Source of the DNA: Gammaproteobacteria bacterium
GTDB taxonomy: Bacteria > Pseudomonadota > Gammaproteobacteria > UBA1113
Assembly: GCA_019752835.1 (NCBI GenBank)
Contig: JAIELR010000085.1
Location: 1 to 16,948, forward strand
Direction of reading: 5' to 3'
Length of the DNA: 16,948 nucleotides
Below the pieces are notes generated by a model. That model was not told the DNA's origin and did not search any database. It saw only the letters and a program-made list of their open reading frames with translations. Shown one piece after another: positions 7,846-15,400 of the stretch (its first letter is position 1; each line of letters begins with the position of its first letter). The translations under genes and the position numbers were made by a program.

Positions 7846-8226
7846 TTAATGACTTTCCGTTAACTCTATTTCGTTACCTTCGGGATCTGAAACATAAAAA
7901 GACCATCCAAGCCCCTGTGCGCCATGACGATGCCCGTAGCGTTGCACCGTTACGCCATGATTCTCAAAATAGGTTTTTAACTCTTCATAATTAAACGGTG
8001 AAATTCTTAAGCAAAAATGTTCGAGATTTCTCGACTCTCGGCGTATTGGCTCATCAACCTCTAACAAATCAATTAAGTTATCTCCTGCGCGAATTTGAGT
8101 TAATTTAATTTGAGGCTGGATATTTTCAACCGTACCATTTAATAAATCACGGTAAAACCAAAGCATTTTATCAATGTTTTTCGTTCTTAAGACAATATGG
8201 TCGATACAAACTATTTTAAATGTCAT
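7846..8226 (-). CDS. VOC-superfamily (glyoxalase/dioxygenase-like) protein
   Basis: This is a small cytoplasmic metalloprotein of the vicinal-oxygen-chelate fold, a group that includes glyoxalase I and fosfomycin-resistance enzymes. The exact reaction is not readable from the sequence. Two beta-alpha-beta units are visible: 'IDHIVLRTKNIDKMLWFYRD' opens the first, with metal-ligand candidate His10. 'LEHFCLRI' (His70) and 'FYVSDPEGNEIELTE' (Glu121) lie in the second. At 126 residues it is a normal single-domain length. The ATG at 8226 has AAGG 8 bases upstream. It lies downstream of higBA on the same strand, 77 bases after the antitoxin stop, and could be reached by read-through. A decayed second copy lies at about 9700-9795. 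Confidence 0.85.
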   Translation of the reverse strand: MTFKIVCIDHIVLRTKNIDKMLWFYRDLLNGTVENIQPQIKLTQIRAGDNLIDLLEVDEPIRRESRNLEHFCLRISPFNYEELKTYFENHGVTVQRYGHRHGAQGLGWSFYVSDPEGNEIELTESH

Positions 8227-8303
8227 GTTAATACCTTAAATAAGTTATTCATCATTCATGTTCCCGATAAAAATCTTAAAAAGAAGCTGTAGATCTAAAA
8301 TGT

Positions 8304-8597
8304 TTATTCACTTAACGACATATGCAATTTTCTTCCAACAACATCTGCAGCTTTTGTTAAGGTATGAAGTGTTACTGAAGTATTCTCAGGATCGAGTAAC
8401 CGATTTAATGAGGCACGACTAGTATGCATCTTTTTCGCCATATCCGTTTTTGTCAAAGATAAACATCTCATTAATTCTTCAAGCTGGAAAGCGAGTACTC
8501 GTTTAATAGCAACGGCTTCAGCGTCAGACAACAAGCCTTCGTCATTAAGAAAATCGTCAAAATCTTGCCCATAATGGGGATTATCTCTCTTTTTCAT
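8304..8597 (-). CDS. higA: HigA-type antitoxin (XRE helix-turn-helix)
   Basis: This is the antitoxin of a type II toxin-antitoxin pair; it should bind the RelE-like toxin encoded just before it and repress their shared promoter. The 97-residue protein has a C-terminal XRE helix-turn-helix (about residues 45-90, 'LTKTDMAKKMHTSRASLNRLLDP' region, ending 'TLTKAADVVGRKLHMSLSE'). Its N-terminal part has the 'LNDEGLLSDAEAVAIKRVLAFQLEELM' layout usual for HigA antitoxins paired with Gp49-like toxins. The ATG at 8597 has GAGGT nearby, and the gene starts 11 bases after the toxin stop. Toxin-before-antitoxin order is the higBA arrangement. Confidence 0.9.
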   Translation of the reverse strand: MKKRDNPHYGQDFDDFLNDEGLLSDAEAVAIKRVLAFQLEELMRCLSLTKTDMAKKMHTSRASLNRLLDPENTSVTLHTLTKAADVVGRKLHMSLSE

Positions 8598-8608
8598 GAT
8601 TTACCTCG

Positions 8609-8953
8609 CTAAATATACCGTTCATAGAGCTTTCTGCGTTTTTTTGCTAAATTTATCTCCTCAGTAGGGGTTTTTTGTGTTTTTTTAATAAAGTCACTTA
8701 AAAGTATCATCGCATCGTTATCCATAAAAAAAATAATCCGTGCGATACGACTACTGGGCAATTTTGAACGAACCTCCCATAAAGTACTACCAAGGCTTCT
8801 CACCAACGGCATACCAATTGGCCAACCAAGTTGTACAGTCTTAATGTCTTCACCAATGAGTTTCCTTTCTTCTTTAGAAAGCGATAACAGCCGCGCCTTT
8901 ACTGGCTCGGCCCCTGTCTCAGACTTGAAGAAAATAGCTCTTAATTTCTTCAT
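8609..8953 (-). CDS. higB: HigB-type toxin (RelE superfamily, phage Gp49-like)
   Basis: This RelE/ParE-superfamily toxin is expected to cut mRNA at the ribosome when not neutralised by the antitoxin encoded next to it. The 114-residue protein has the Gp49-like signature: 'LGSTLWEVRSKLPSSRIARI' (about residues 55-74), a beta strand 'IIFFMDNDAMILLSDFIKKT', then 'KTPTEEINLAKKRRKLY' at the end. Arg and Lys residues in these strands are the usual catalytic and substrate-binding groups. It heads a two-gene operon with higA. The -10 box ends seven bases before the ATG, so the mRNA is probably leaderless or nearly so, which would keep toxin translation low. Confidence 0.9.
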   Translation of the reverse strand: MKKLRAIFFKSETGAEPVKARLLSLSKEERKLIGEDIKTVQLGWPIGMPLVRSLGSTLWEVRSKLPSSRIARIIFFMDNDAMILLSDFIKKTQKTPTEEINLAKKRRKLYERYI

Positions 8954-8956
8954 AAT

Positions 8957-9163
8957 TTATATTGTATCAAAAAAGATACGATTTGTCAATAAATTCTTGA
9001 CATGCCAAATAAATAAGCAGTTAAAGCATTTTAGCATAAACCCTTTTATGGTTGCAGTAGTCTTCCTTGTCCACTTCCAGCTTTGCGAAAGTACTTTAGC
9101 TGAAGACATATCATTCAAATATTCATTTGTTCCATTAATAGCCACCTCATCTTTACCAGACAT
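8957..9163 (-). pseudogene. truncated member of the MSGK(D/E)E family
   Basis: A 68-codon frame begins MSGKDEVAINGTNEYLND. It matches the start of the 203-residue protein at 9795-10391 (MSGKEETAKKEINENLSE), including MSS and W-x-W further on and the 'TTTATG' start context. After about residue 32 the similarity ends. The last codons (TNRIFFDTI) are the higBA promoter/operator itself, so the original gene seems cut off by the higBA insertion. It has its own sigma70-like promoter and an AAAGG ribosome binding site, so a short protein may still be made. No function is recognised. Confidence 0.6.
8961..8989 (-). promoter_or_regulatory. higBA promoter with overlapping operator
   Basis: On the minus strand: -35 TTGACA (8989-8984, consensus), a 17-base spacer, and -10 TACAAT (8966-8961). 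A perfect inverted repeat GTATC-N6-GATAC (8964-8979) covers the spacer and part of the -10 box. This is a strong candidate site for HigA autorepression. Confidence 0.8.
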
Positions 9164-9192
9164 AAAATACGCCTTTCGATTAAAAAAAATTG

Positions 9193-9221
9193 ATTTTAAT
9201 AATTAATGAGTATGAAGTCAA
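9193..9221 (-). promoter_or_regulatory. sigma70-like promoter for the truncated MSGK-family gene
   Basis: On the minus strand: -35 TTGACT (9221-9216), a 17-base spacer, and -10 TAAAAT (9198-9193), 29 bases before the ATG at 9163. A T-rich leader follows. Confidence 0.55.
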
Positions 9222-9431
9222 CTCGTCAGAGATGATTAGGTAGTTTAATTTTATTTTTTGCTATTTTGCCGATTAATAATGACATAAAATAGAAAAAGAT
9301 GCTGAAAAAATAGGATTAGAAATTACTGAGGTATTAGGTCGTGGGTTGTTTATTCAACCATGAAAATTGATTATCACTTAAGAGGACATTAAAATGTTAC
9401 CACGAACAGAGCACCAACACACCCAGGCGAA
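9222..9431. other. gene-poor spacer before the orphan antitoxin
   Basis: No complete gene is seen. A 26-codon open stretch on the plus strand (9283-9363, ending 'LGRGLFIQP') stops 30 bases before the ATG at 9393 and could be the tail of a lost gene, perhaps the toxin partner. It has no start and matches nothing I know. The ATG at 9393 begins a frame that stops after 15 codons (see the orphan HigA entry). Confidence 0.4.
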
Positions 9432-9686
9432 ATGTTACTGAAAGAGTTTTTAGAACCACTGAGCATTACCCAAAAAGCCTTTGCTAATCATTTAGGCTGG
9501 ACATATGCAAAATTAAACGAGATTGTCCACGGCAAGCAAGGAATTACTGCTGAAACAGCATTATCGCTGGCTGATGCATTTAATATGGAACCTGAATTTT
9601 GGTTAAATTTACAAAAAAATTGGGAATTATGGCAAGCACAAAAAAAACATATTCATATTGAGCCCATCCATGACAGAGCAGCTTAA
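9432..9686 (+). CDS. orphan HigA-like antitoxin, N-terminus disturbed
   Basis: This is a HigA-family XRE regulator: 'LLKEFLEPLSITQKAFANHLG', then 'LNEIVHGKQGITAETALSLADAF' and 'FWLNLQKNWELWQAQ' are the classic VapI/HigA pattern. The 84-residue frame starts at the ATG at 9432. The bases before it, read in the same frame back to 9393, give the family's usual N-terminus (TTNRAPTHPGE) but no start codon. The ATG at 9393 sits in another frame, as if one base were lost or two gained just after it. So the present protein is either re-started at 9432 (AGGCG lies upstream) or inactive. No HigB-type toxin gene stands next to it. The operon position and partner are lost. Confidence 0.7.
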   Translation: MLLKEFLEPLSITQKAFANHLGWTYAKLNEIVHGKQGITAETALSLADAFNMEPEFWLNLQKNWELWQAQKKHIHIEPIHDRAA

Positions 9687-9699
9687 CGACAGGGCATTT

Positions 9700-9795
9700 T
9701 CAATGGCTTTCTGTCAGTTCTATTTCGTTACGCTCAGATCTGACACTTAGAAAGACTATCCAATCCTTCTAAATGTCATGTTAATACCTTTAAAT
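9700..9795 (-). pseudogene. decayed, internally deleted second copy of the VOC gene
   Basis: On the minus strand, 9795-9770 repeats the start region of the VOC gene at 7846-8226 (AAGGTATTAACATGACATTTA). It then jumps straight to the region matching codons from about 107 on (GWSFYVSDP…GNEIELTE). Stops replace the Trp and Tyr codons, and one base is missing near GATCTGAGC. About 100 codons are deleted. It lies directly after the intact MSGK-family gene. Confidence 0.8.
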
Positions 9796-10391
9796 TAAAA
9801 TGACTGAGGTCGCCCATGCGAACTATTCACATCATTATTGTTTGAATTCGTTCGATTATCATTATTTGGTTTGAGACCTAGCAAACGCTGTTTATGCTCA
9901 AAAAATGCCACTAGTTCAGTCACTTTGGGGCTTGAATGCTGAGACATTTTAATACCTTTTTGCAAACGTTCTGAATTGATATCTTCTCGCACAGCTCTTC
10001 GAGCTTGCTCGAGTAGTGGCAACTCTTGCAATATATTTTTTTTGACCGCCTCTATCTCAAAAGTGGTTTCATCTTGAGTTTTTTGTCTATTATTTGCACT
10101 AATTACTATATTTTCAGAAATGAGGGGATACTTGGGAGAATAAGGAGGATTATCAACAGGTGCCTTCATTTCGTACGGTTCAAGCGCATCGAAGATTGCT
10201 TTTTCGAGGACAGGATAATGAGGACTATTAAAAAATGCCGTCATTCCGTTAAATTCGATCATATCATCCATTATTTCTTCTTTTGAGGGTAAATCGAACT
10301 CTCCCCCCCAATTCCAGCCGTCCACATTCGAAGACATTTCGCTTAAATTCTCATTAATTTCTTTCTTAGCTGTTTCTTCTTTACCAGACAT
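9795..10391 (-). CDS. hypothetical protein, MSGK(D/E)E family
   Basis: I do not recognise this gene. It encodes a mostly hydrophilic protein of 198 residues from the ATG at 10391, which I prefer over the ATG at 10406 because GAGG lies nine bases before it and because the truncated paralogue at 9163 starts at the same MSGK. Visible features are an acidic N-terminal third with 'GWNWGGEFDLPSKEEIMDDM', a proline-rich middle (APVDNPPYSPKYPLI), a charged helix (about residues 110-160), and a low-complexity Asn-rich end (NNDNRTNSNNNDVNSS). No signal peptide or membrane helix is seen. A secreted or host-directed protein is possible in this kind of organism but not shown. The VOC remnant follows it directly, as the intact VOC gene follows the truncated paralogue with higBA in between. 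Confidence 0.6.
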   Translation of the reverse strand: MSGKEETAKKEINENLSEMSSNVDGWNWGGEFDLPSKEEIMDDMIEFNGMTAFFNSPHYPVLEKAIFDALEPYEMKAPVDNPPYSPKYPLISENIVISANNRQKTQDETTFEIEAVKKNILQELPLLEQARRAVREDINSERLQKGIKMSQHSSPKVTELVAFFEHKQRLLGLKPNNDNRTNSNNNDVNSSHGRPQSF

Positions 10392-10446
10392 AAAATGATA
10401 CCTCATTTGTAAAATAAGTAGTATATATTCAAAATAAAACTCTCAC

Positions 10447-10467
10447 ACCTGTCAAAATATGACAGGT
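10447..10467 (-). terminator. hairpin terminator after the MFS-SDR operon
   Basis: ACCTGTCA (10467-10460) and TGACAGGT (10454-10447) form a perfect 8-bp stem with a 5-base loop, 20 bases after the SDR stop. A T-rich stretch (GTTTTATTTTG) follows after eight bases on the minus strand, so termination is plausible though the T-run is not immediate. Confidence 0.55.
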
Positions 10468-10486
10468 AATCAACTTGATCGTCTCC

Positions 10487-11086
10487 TTACTTCCAGACTC
10501 GATAAATCTGCCCTGTTTGTGCACCATCAACACTTTTGAGATACGCTAATGCGACTCGACTGGCGAGTACCGGTTCAAAGCCACTGAAATAAGGGCCGAA
10601 TTTATCCATTGATTCCATTAACACCGTAGGACTTACCGCATTAATACGAATATTTTTAGGCAATTCAATCGCAGCGCTTCTTACAAAGCCCTCTATGCCC
10701 CCATTAACCATCGATGCGACTGATCCTTGTCGAATAGGGTCATAATTTAAAATGCCACTCGTCAGGGTAAAAGAACCGGCTTCATTAATATATTTCATTC
10801 CCATTAAAACCAGGGAAATTTGCCCCATAAGTTTATCCTGCAGTCCTTTGTTATAATCCGCTAACGTTAATTCAGTCAGCGGTGCAAAAGGAACACTGCC
10901 TGTTGCGGAAACAAGCGCATCAAAGGCACCAACTGATTGATACATTTTTTCAATCGATTGTACATCGGTAATATCTGCTTGAATATCACCATGCTGATGA
11001 CCAACAGTAATAATGTCATGTGAAGATAAGGCTTGGGTAACAGCCTTACCAACGGTTCCTGTACCGCCTACAATAATAATTTTCAT
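10487..11086 (-). CDS. short-chain dehydrogenase/reductase-like protein, atypical active site
   Basis: This is an SDR-fold protein with an NAD(P)-binding Rossmann start 'MKIIIVGGTGTVGKAV'; glycines 7, 8, 10 and 13 fit the cofactor motif. 'LVSATGSVPF' corresponds to the NAG-type strand. 'FTLTSGIL' carries the serine position, and 'NGGIEGFVRSAAIEL' the following helix. The usual YxxxK is not present; the matching stretch reads SMVNGG. The 199-residue length and these traits resemble the Lin1944-like SDR group, whose reaction is unknown. The ATG at 11086 is chosen over the one at 11131 because the Rossmann strand starts there and AGAGGA lies just upstream. The MFS stop codon (TAA) ends one base before it (TAACATG), so translation is probably coupled. 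A hairpin terminator follows. Confidence 0.88.
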   Translation of the reverse strand: MKIIIVGGTGTVGKAVTQALSSHDIITVGHQHGDIQADITDVQSIEKMYQSVGAFDALVSATGSVPFAPLTELTLADYNKGLQDKLMGQISLVLMGMKYINEAGSFTLTSGILNYDPIRQGSVASMVNGGIEGFVRSAAIELPKNIRINAVSPTVLMESMDKFGPYFSGFEPVLASRVALAYLKSVDGAQTGQIYRVWK

Positions 11087-11087
11087 G

Positions 11088-12281
11088 TTATTTTCCTCTA
11101 TTAGTGAATGATTTAAACCTAACACATACAACGAGCAATGCAGAGACTAAGCCTGATATAAAAACGATCCAAGCGAGAGGTAACGTTGCGCCAGAATAAA
11201 AATAGCCTGCTAGTAAGCTACCCACCGTGCCGGAGGCACTCATCATACTTGAAAAAATTGCCATCCGAGCGCCCATAGGTACCGTTGTTGAATCTATTGC
11301 CAAACGCTGCAACACAGAAAAAGAGAATGCATTTCCAAAGCTAAACAACATCAAAGCAACAATAAAATAAATCAACTGTGTTGGAAAAATCATAGCAAAA
11401 ATGAGGGTAAGTAATCCTCCTGATACACTTACCGATAAGGCAATCGAAAGCCATCGTTTAGTATCAAAAACCTCAAGTCCTCTTTTAACAAAACGGGTAC
11501 CTATGATAAAACTGCCAAAAACAAGTGCTTGAAAAACACCAAAGATCACCGGTGTATCATGAAAAGCATTAATTACTAAAAAAGGGCCCATCGCAATCCA
11601 AGCGATCATTGCGGCAAACGTTGCACAAAAGGCCAAAGCATTCAGCATAAATCCTGCATTTGTCAAAATGCTTCCATAATTACGCCCTATTACTCTGATA
11701 TTGATTGGATGACGCTTTTCTATGGGAAGGCTTTCTGGCATCCACTTATATAACAGTGCTAAGGAAATAACAGCTAAGCCAGCGAGTAACCAAAATGTAT
11801 TGCGCCAATCTCCAAATTTGAGCATCACGCTCCCTACAAGCGGCCCAAAAGCAGGTGCTAGCACGGTGATGCTTGCCATTACTGCAAATGCTTTCATCGC
11901 TGCTTTTTGGTCATATAATTCGTGAATAGCTGCATAGCCAGCGACTGTCACCGAACAAACTGCACAACCTTGAAAAAAACGAGCAATCAATAGCACAAAA
12001 ATATTGGAGGTGCTTGCGCATATAACGGTGGCAAGAATAAAAATAAGACTCCCTCCAAATAGAATGGGACGGCGTCCATATCTATCAGATAATGGTCCCA
12101 GAAACAATTGCATCGATACCGCGCCTAAAAACCAGGTAGTTAAACTCAACTGCGCTAGCATATCTGTGGTTGACAAATCTTTTGCCATTTGAGGCAAGGC
12201 GGGTAAATACATATCATTAGATAAATAGGTAACTAATTCATAGAAAGCGATTAGTAACGGGAAAAATTTAACGACTTTCAT
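11088..12281 (-). CDS. MFS exporter, Bcr/CflA family (12-helix)
   Basis: This is an inner-membrane proton antiporter of the Bcr/CflA drug-resistance type; substrate unknown. The 397-residue protein shows 'NDMYLPALPQMAKDL' in and after helix 1 (residues 22-36), motif A 'GPLSDRYGRRP' between helices 2 and 3 (62-72), and motif C 'VLAPAFGPLVGS' in helix 5 (139-150). Six further hydrophobic helices follow, and the end is basic (RFKSFTNRGK). The start at 12281 has AAGG about eight bases upstream. It forms a two-gene operon with the atypical SDR; the last codons hold the SDR's ribosome binding site. This pairing might mean export plus modification of one compound, but that is only a guess. Confidence 0.92.
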   Translation of the reverse strand: MKVVKFFPLLIAFYELVTYLSNDMYLPALPQMAKDLSTTDMLAQLSLTTWFLGAVSMQLFLGPLSDRYGRRPILFGGSLIFILATVICASTSNIFVLLIARFFQGCAVCSVTVAGYAAIHELYDQKAAMKAFAVMASITVLAPAFGPLVGSVMLKFGDWRNTFWLLAGLAVISLALLYKWMPESLPIEKRHPINIRVIGRNYGSILTNAGFMLNALAFCATFAAMIAWIAMGPFLVINAFHDTPVIFGVFQALVFGSFIIGTRFVKRGLEVFDTKRWLSIALSVSVSGGLLTLIFAMIFPTQLIYFIVALMLFSFGNAFSFSVLQRLAIDSTTVPMGARMAIFSSMMSASGTVGSLLAGYFYSGATLPLAWIVFISGLVSALLVVCVRFKSFTNRGK

Positions 12282-12474
12282 TATACGACCTTGTTATTAT
12301 CTTTTGAGTTAAAAAAATCTGCGGTTTCCAAATGGCCGAGTCAGTATGAATCAAATCAATACACGGTTCGCCGCAATTTTAGTCGATAGATGATAGAACT
12401 TACTAGAGGTAATTTCAACTTTCCCACTATCAATTCACATTACAGTAAACTGGGTTATAAAAATGAATCTTTCA
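12282..12474. other. intergenic stretch, no clear element
   Basis: This 193-base gap lies between the ankyrin protein's stop and the Bcr/CflA-type start, both on the minus strand. It must hold the promoter of the MFS-SDR pair, but I see no convincing -35/-10 pair. The palindromic bits are short (TGCGG/CCGCA, 5 bp, far apart) and not persuasive. Confidence 0.4.
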
Positions 12475-15400
12475 TTAGATAGTTTTCCTCCTGACAATAG
12501 AATCAAAAGGCACTATATGCTCATTCTGATGCGTTTCAAAATTTTCCTCTTCTTTTTCCACAATATATTCTGAGTTAGGGCTCCTCGCTGGAAATGATGG
12601 CGGTTTAAAAAGCCCGAACAGTTGCGATGACATTTGTTTTATCGCAGGTTTTTTCGGGTTGATAAGCTCTTCCTCGCTTTTTGCCATTGAGGAGCATGAT
12701 ACGATGTTTTCACTCATACAATTGGATTGCTGCTCTTCTTGCAGGACAGAAAAGGTAATAGCAGGGTAGGTGTGTTTTAGGATATCTAAAACCTGCGGGT
12801 TCTTAATATATACATTTTGCAGAATTACATGCTCCAAATGAGGAAATGATAATAAGGTTTTATGCAAATCCTCCCATCTTAATGCATACCCAACGTCCCA
12901 AATTGTCAACACCCGAACAAAATGCAACTCATGTTCGATACAGGAGAATAACTCTACTGCTTCTAAGGAATTCATGGAAGTAAAACGCAGAACTTTCAGT
13001 AAAGCTTCCCCAGCTTCTTGAATAGTTATTTTTGGCCGCAATATTTTTTCTTTTCTATTCCACTCAGGCGCTTCATTGATATCGTTTTCGTCGATCTCAA
13101 AATCCGCCAGATCCAAATCTTTATTCCATATCCTTGCCATTTTATCTAAGATGCTACCCTCACTTTCTCTTAATTTTCTATAGAGCCTACCTAATGCAGG
13201 GTAAAATATGCTCAATAATTTATGATGCGTCATATTTTTTCCCCTATGAAAAAGACCTTTCAACGTGATTAAATTTGCATACAATTGCTCAATGAAGCCT
13301 GCTGGTAATTGAATGGGTAATTGCAATTTCTTCGCTTCTTCCTTTGTTAAAACCCCTTCTCGTATAAGTGTCTCATACTGCATATTTTGTCCGTATAATT
13401 GTCCTAACCATTCTAGACAAATACGCTCTGGTGAAAGTGTTAAAAAAGAAGCAACAAAATGCGCATCGATTGGCTCGTTCATCTGTCGAAGTAAATACAA
13501 AATAGTTTGTACTTCCGTTCGGGCGCGATTCCCAATACGCAATAACGGAATCCCAAACATGCAATCATGATCAATACTAAACAATTGAAGAGAAGAGAGC
13601 GTCCCTTGCTGACCTATCAAACGAACCATATAATTATCCCCTTTACCATCACGAGGTCGGGTTAACAAACTTAAAATGATCATCGCAGAATAATTAGTTC
13701 TATCAAGTTTATCCAAATCTTGTGGATAAAATTGTAATACCGAATCAAGACCTAGGCCTTCTACCGTTTTTGACACTTGGTAGGCATGAGATTGTTCGCC
13801 TCGATATACCTTAATGAGTGTCGTCGGAGGCGTACCTTGTTGTGCGATGGCATAATGCAAGGCATCAATCGCATATTCAATGCCTGGAGCAGCAGATGAG
13901 CTCATCGTATCAAGTTTTTTATAATGCATACCTTGATAAGCAAGAACGACATGAGCGCCTTTTTCATTTTCTCTGTCAATACGCCCACTTTTTGGAATTA
14001 ATCGTTTTCCCGCCTCTTTACTTAAATGAACACGACCTGTAAACAGGCTGTATAACATTGCCCCTCTGAAAGGTTGGCTATCTAAATACACCCTTTCGTT
14101 AAATGAATACCGCCGCCTCACTTGATCAAGGTAATCTTCATAAATTTGATGGGCGGCCTCAGCACATACCTCCCATTTTTTATTTTTTTGCTTATTAGCT
14201 AGAACTTTCCAAATTTCGCGCCATTCATACGCTTTTCTTATCACATAAGGGAAAACAATGCTGTAAAGTACTCTATGTTTAATACTCCCTTGCTCCGAAA
14301 TGAGAGGTTCATTTTTTATTTTTTGCCCAAGATAATACTGATAAAGTCTTGCTTGGAAAAATGGATCATTTTTATCTGTCCACCTCATTCGTGGTTGAGT
14401 ATCGAATCTTGCCTGTGTTTTTATCAAAAGCAGTGCAAATTGAGCTCTGATTTTGTTGGAGTCATCTTTCCAATGCGTTTTTCCTTGAAGAGTTTGTGAA
14501 AGTTGAATCCAGGCAAGAAAACTTTGAATATTTTTTAAGGTTTGAGGCGATTCCTCAAACCAATTCACTTGAGACAAAGCTAAATAAAGTCGTTGATAAG
14601 AAGCATTAACAACATGGGGATGAGTAATATCTCCAATCACTTTTTGCAATATCGGTTGACCGTGGAAATGACGTAAAAAAATCTCTTCTCGATCCTGATT
14701 TAAAATGATTTTTTTATTTTTTTCTATTTTTTTCCTCTCTTCTAACTCTAAGCGCTTGGGAACAGCACGCTGCTCTCCTTTGAATACAGCAATATTGCAG
14801 CAAATTACAGCACTATTCCATTGCTTAATTCTTTCAAAAATTTCAGCTACATTAAAAAAAACGGTCCCGTTGATATTCGGATCGAGAATATCATTCGTTA
14901 TTTTGGCTAATTCATCTTGATCTAGTCCTATTTCGTTACGATGAGAAAATAACTCGCGTGCAATATCAACGCGTTGCGAAATGATAAAATTTCTTTTTGC
15001 ATTCAAATTTTCAATTTCTGTGCATAAACTGTTGTCAGTTATACATTGAAGTGGGGTTTTGCCCTCTCCATTAACAAGCTCGGGATTAAAACCTCGTAAC
15101 ATGAGCCCATCATACATCTCTATTTGTTTTGCTTCTACAGCCCAATGGAGTGCACAACCCTTGGCATTTTTATATGAAGCAAGTGCAGACTCATTACCCG
15201 TAAACAATAAATCGATATATCCAGCCAAGCCGGAATAAATAAGTAGTTCCCACGGAGTTTTTCCTTTCTCGTCTGGTTCGAGACATAATGCTCCAGAATT
15301 GACTAGTGCATTAATAACTTTTTTGATGTTTTTTGATCTGATAGATCGGTTACTGACATCTAATGCAATGATAGACTTAATCGCAAAATGAAGAGGTGTT

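Noticed and set aside
8844..9206. Plus-strand frame of 120 codons
   Set aside because: It runs antisense through the higB start, the higBA promoter and the truncated MSGK-family gene, and has no ribosome binding site or recognisable protein character.
9283..9363. Short open stretch ending LGRGLFIQP before the orphan higA, considered as a toxin remnant
   Set aside because: Only 26 codons, no start, and no likeness to HigB or other toxins that I can name; kept only as a note in the spacer entry.
10026..10286. Plus-strand frame of 86 codons rich in Phe, Ile and Arg
   Set aside because: Antisense to the 198-residue MSGK-family protein, which has a proper start and a related copy nearby.
13313..14042. 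Several plus-strand frames of 60-85 codons within the ankyrin/kinase gene
   Set aside because: All are antisense to a 1298-codon gene with recognisable domains; shadows.
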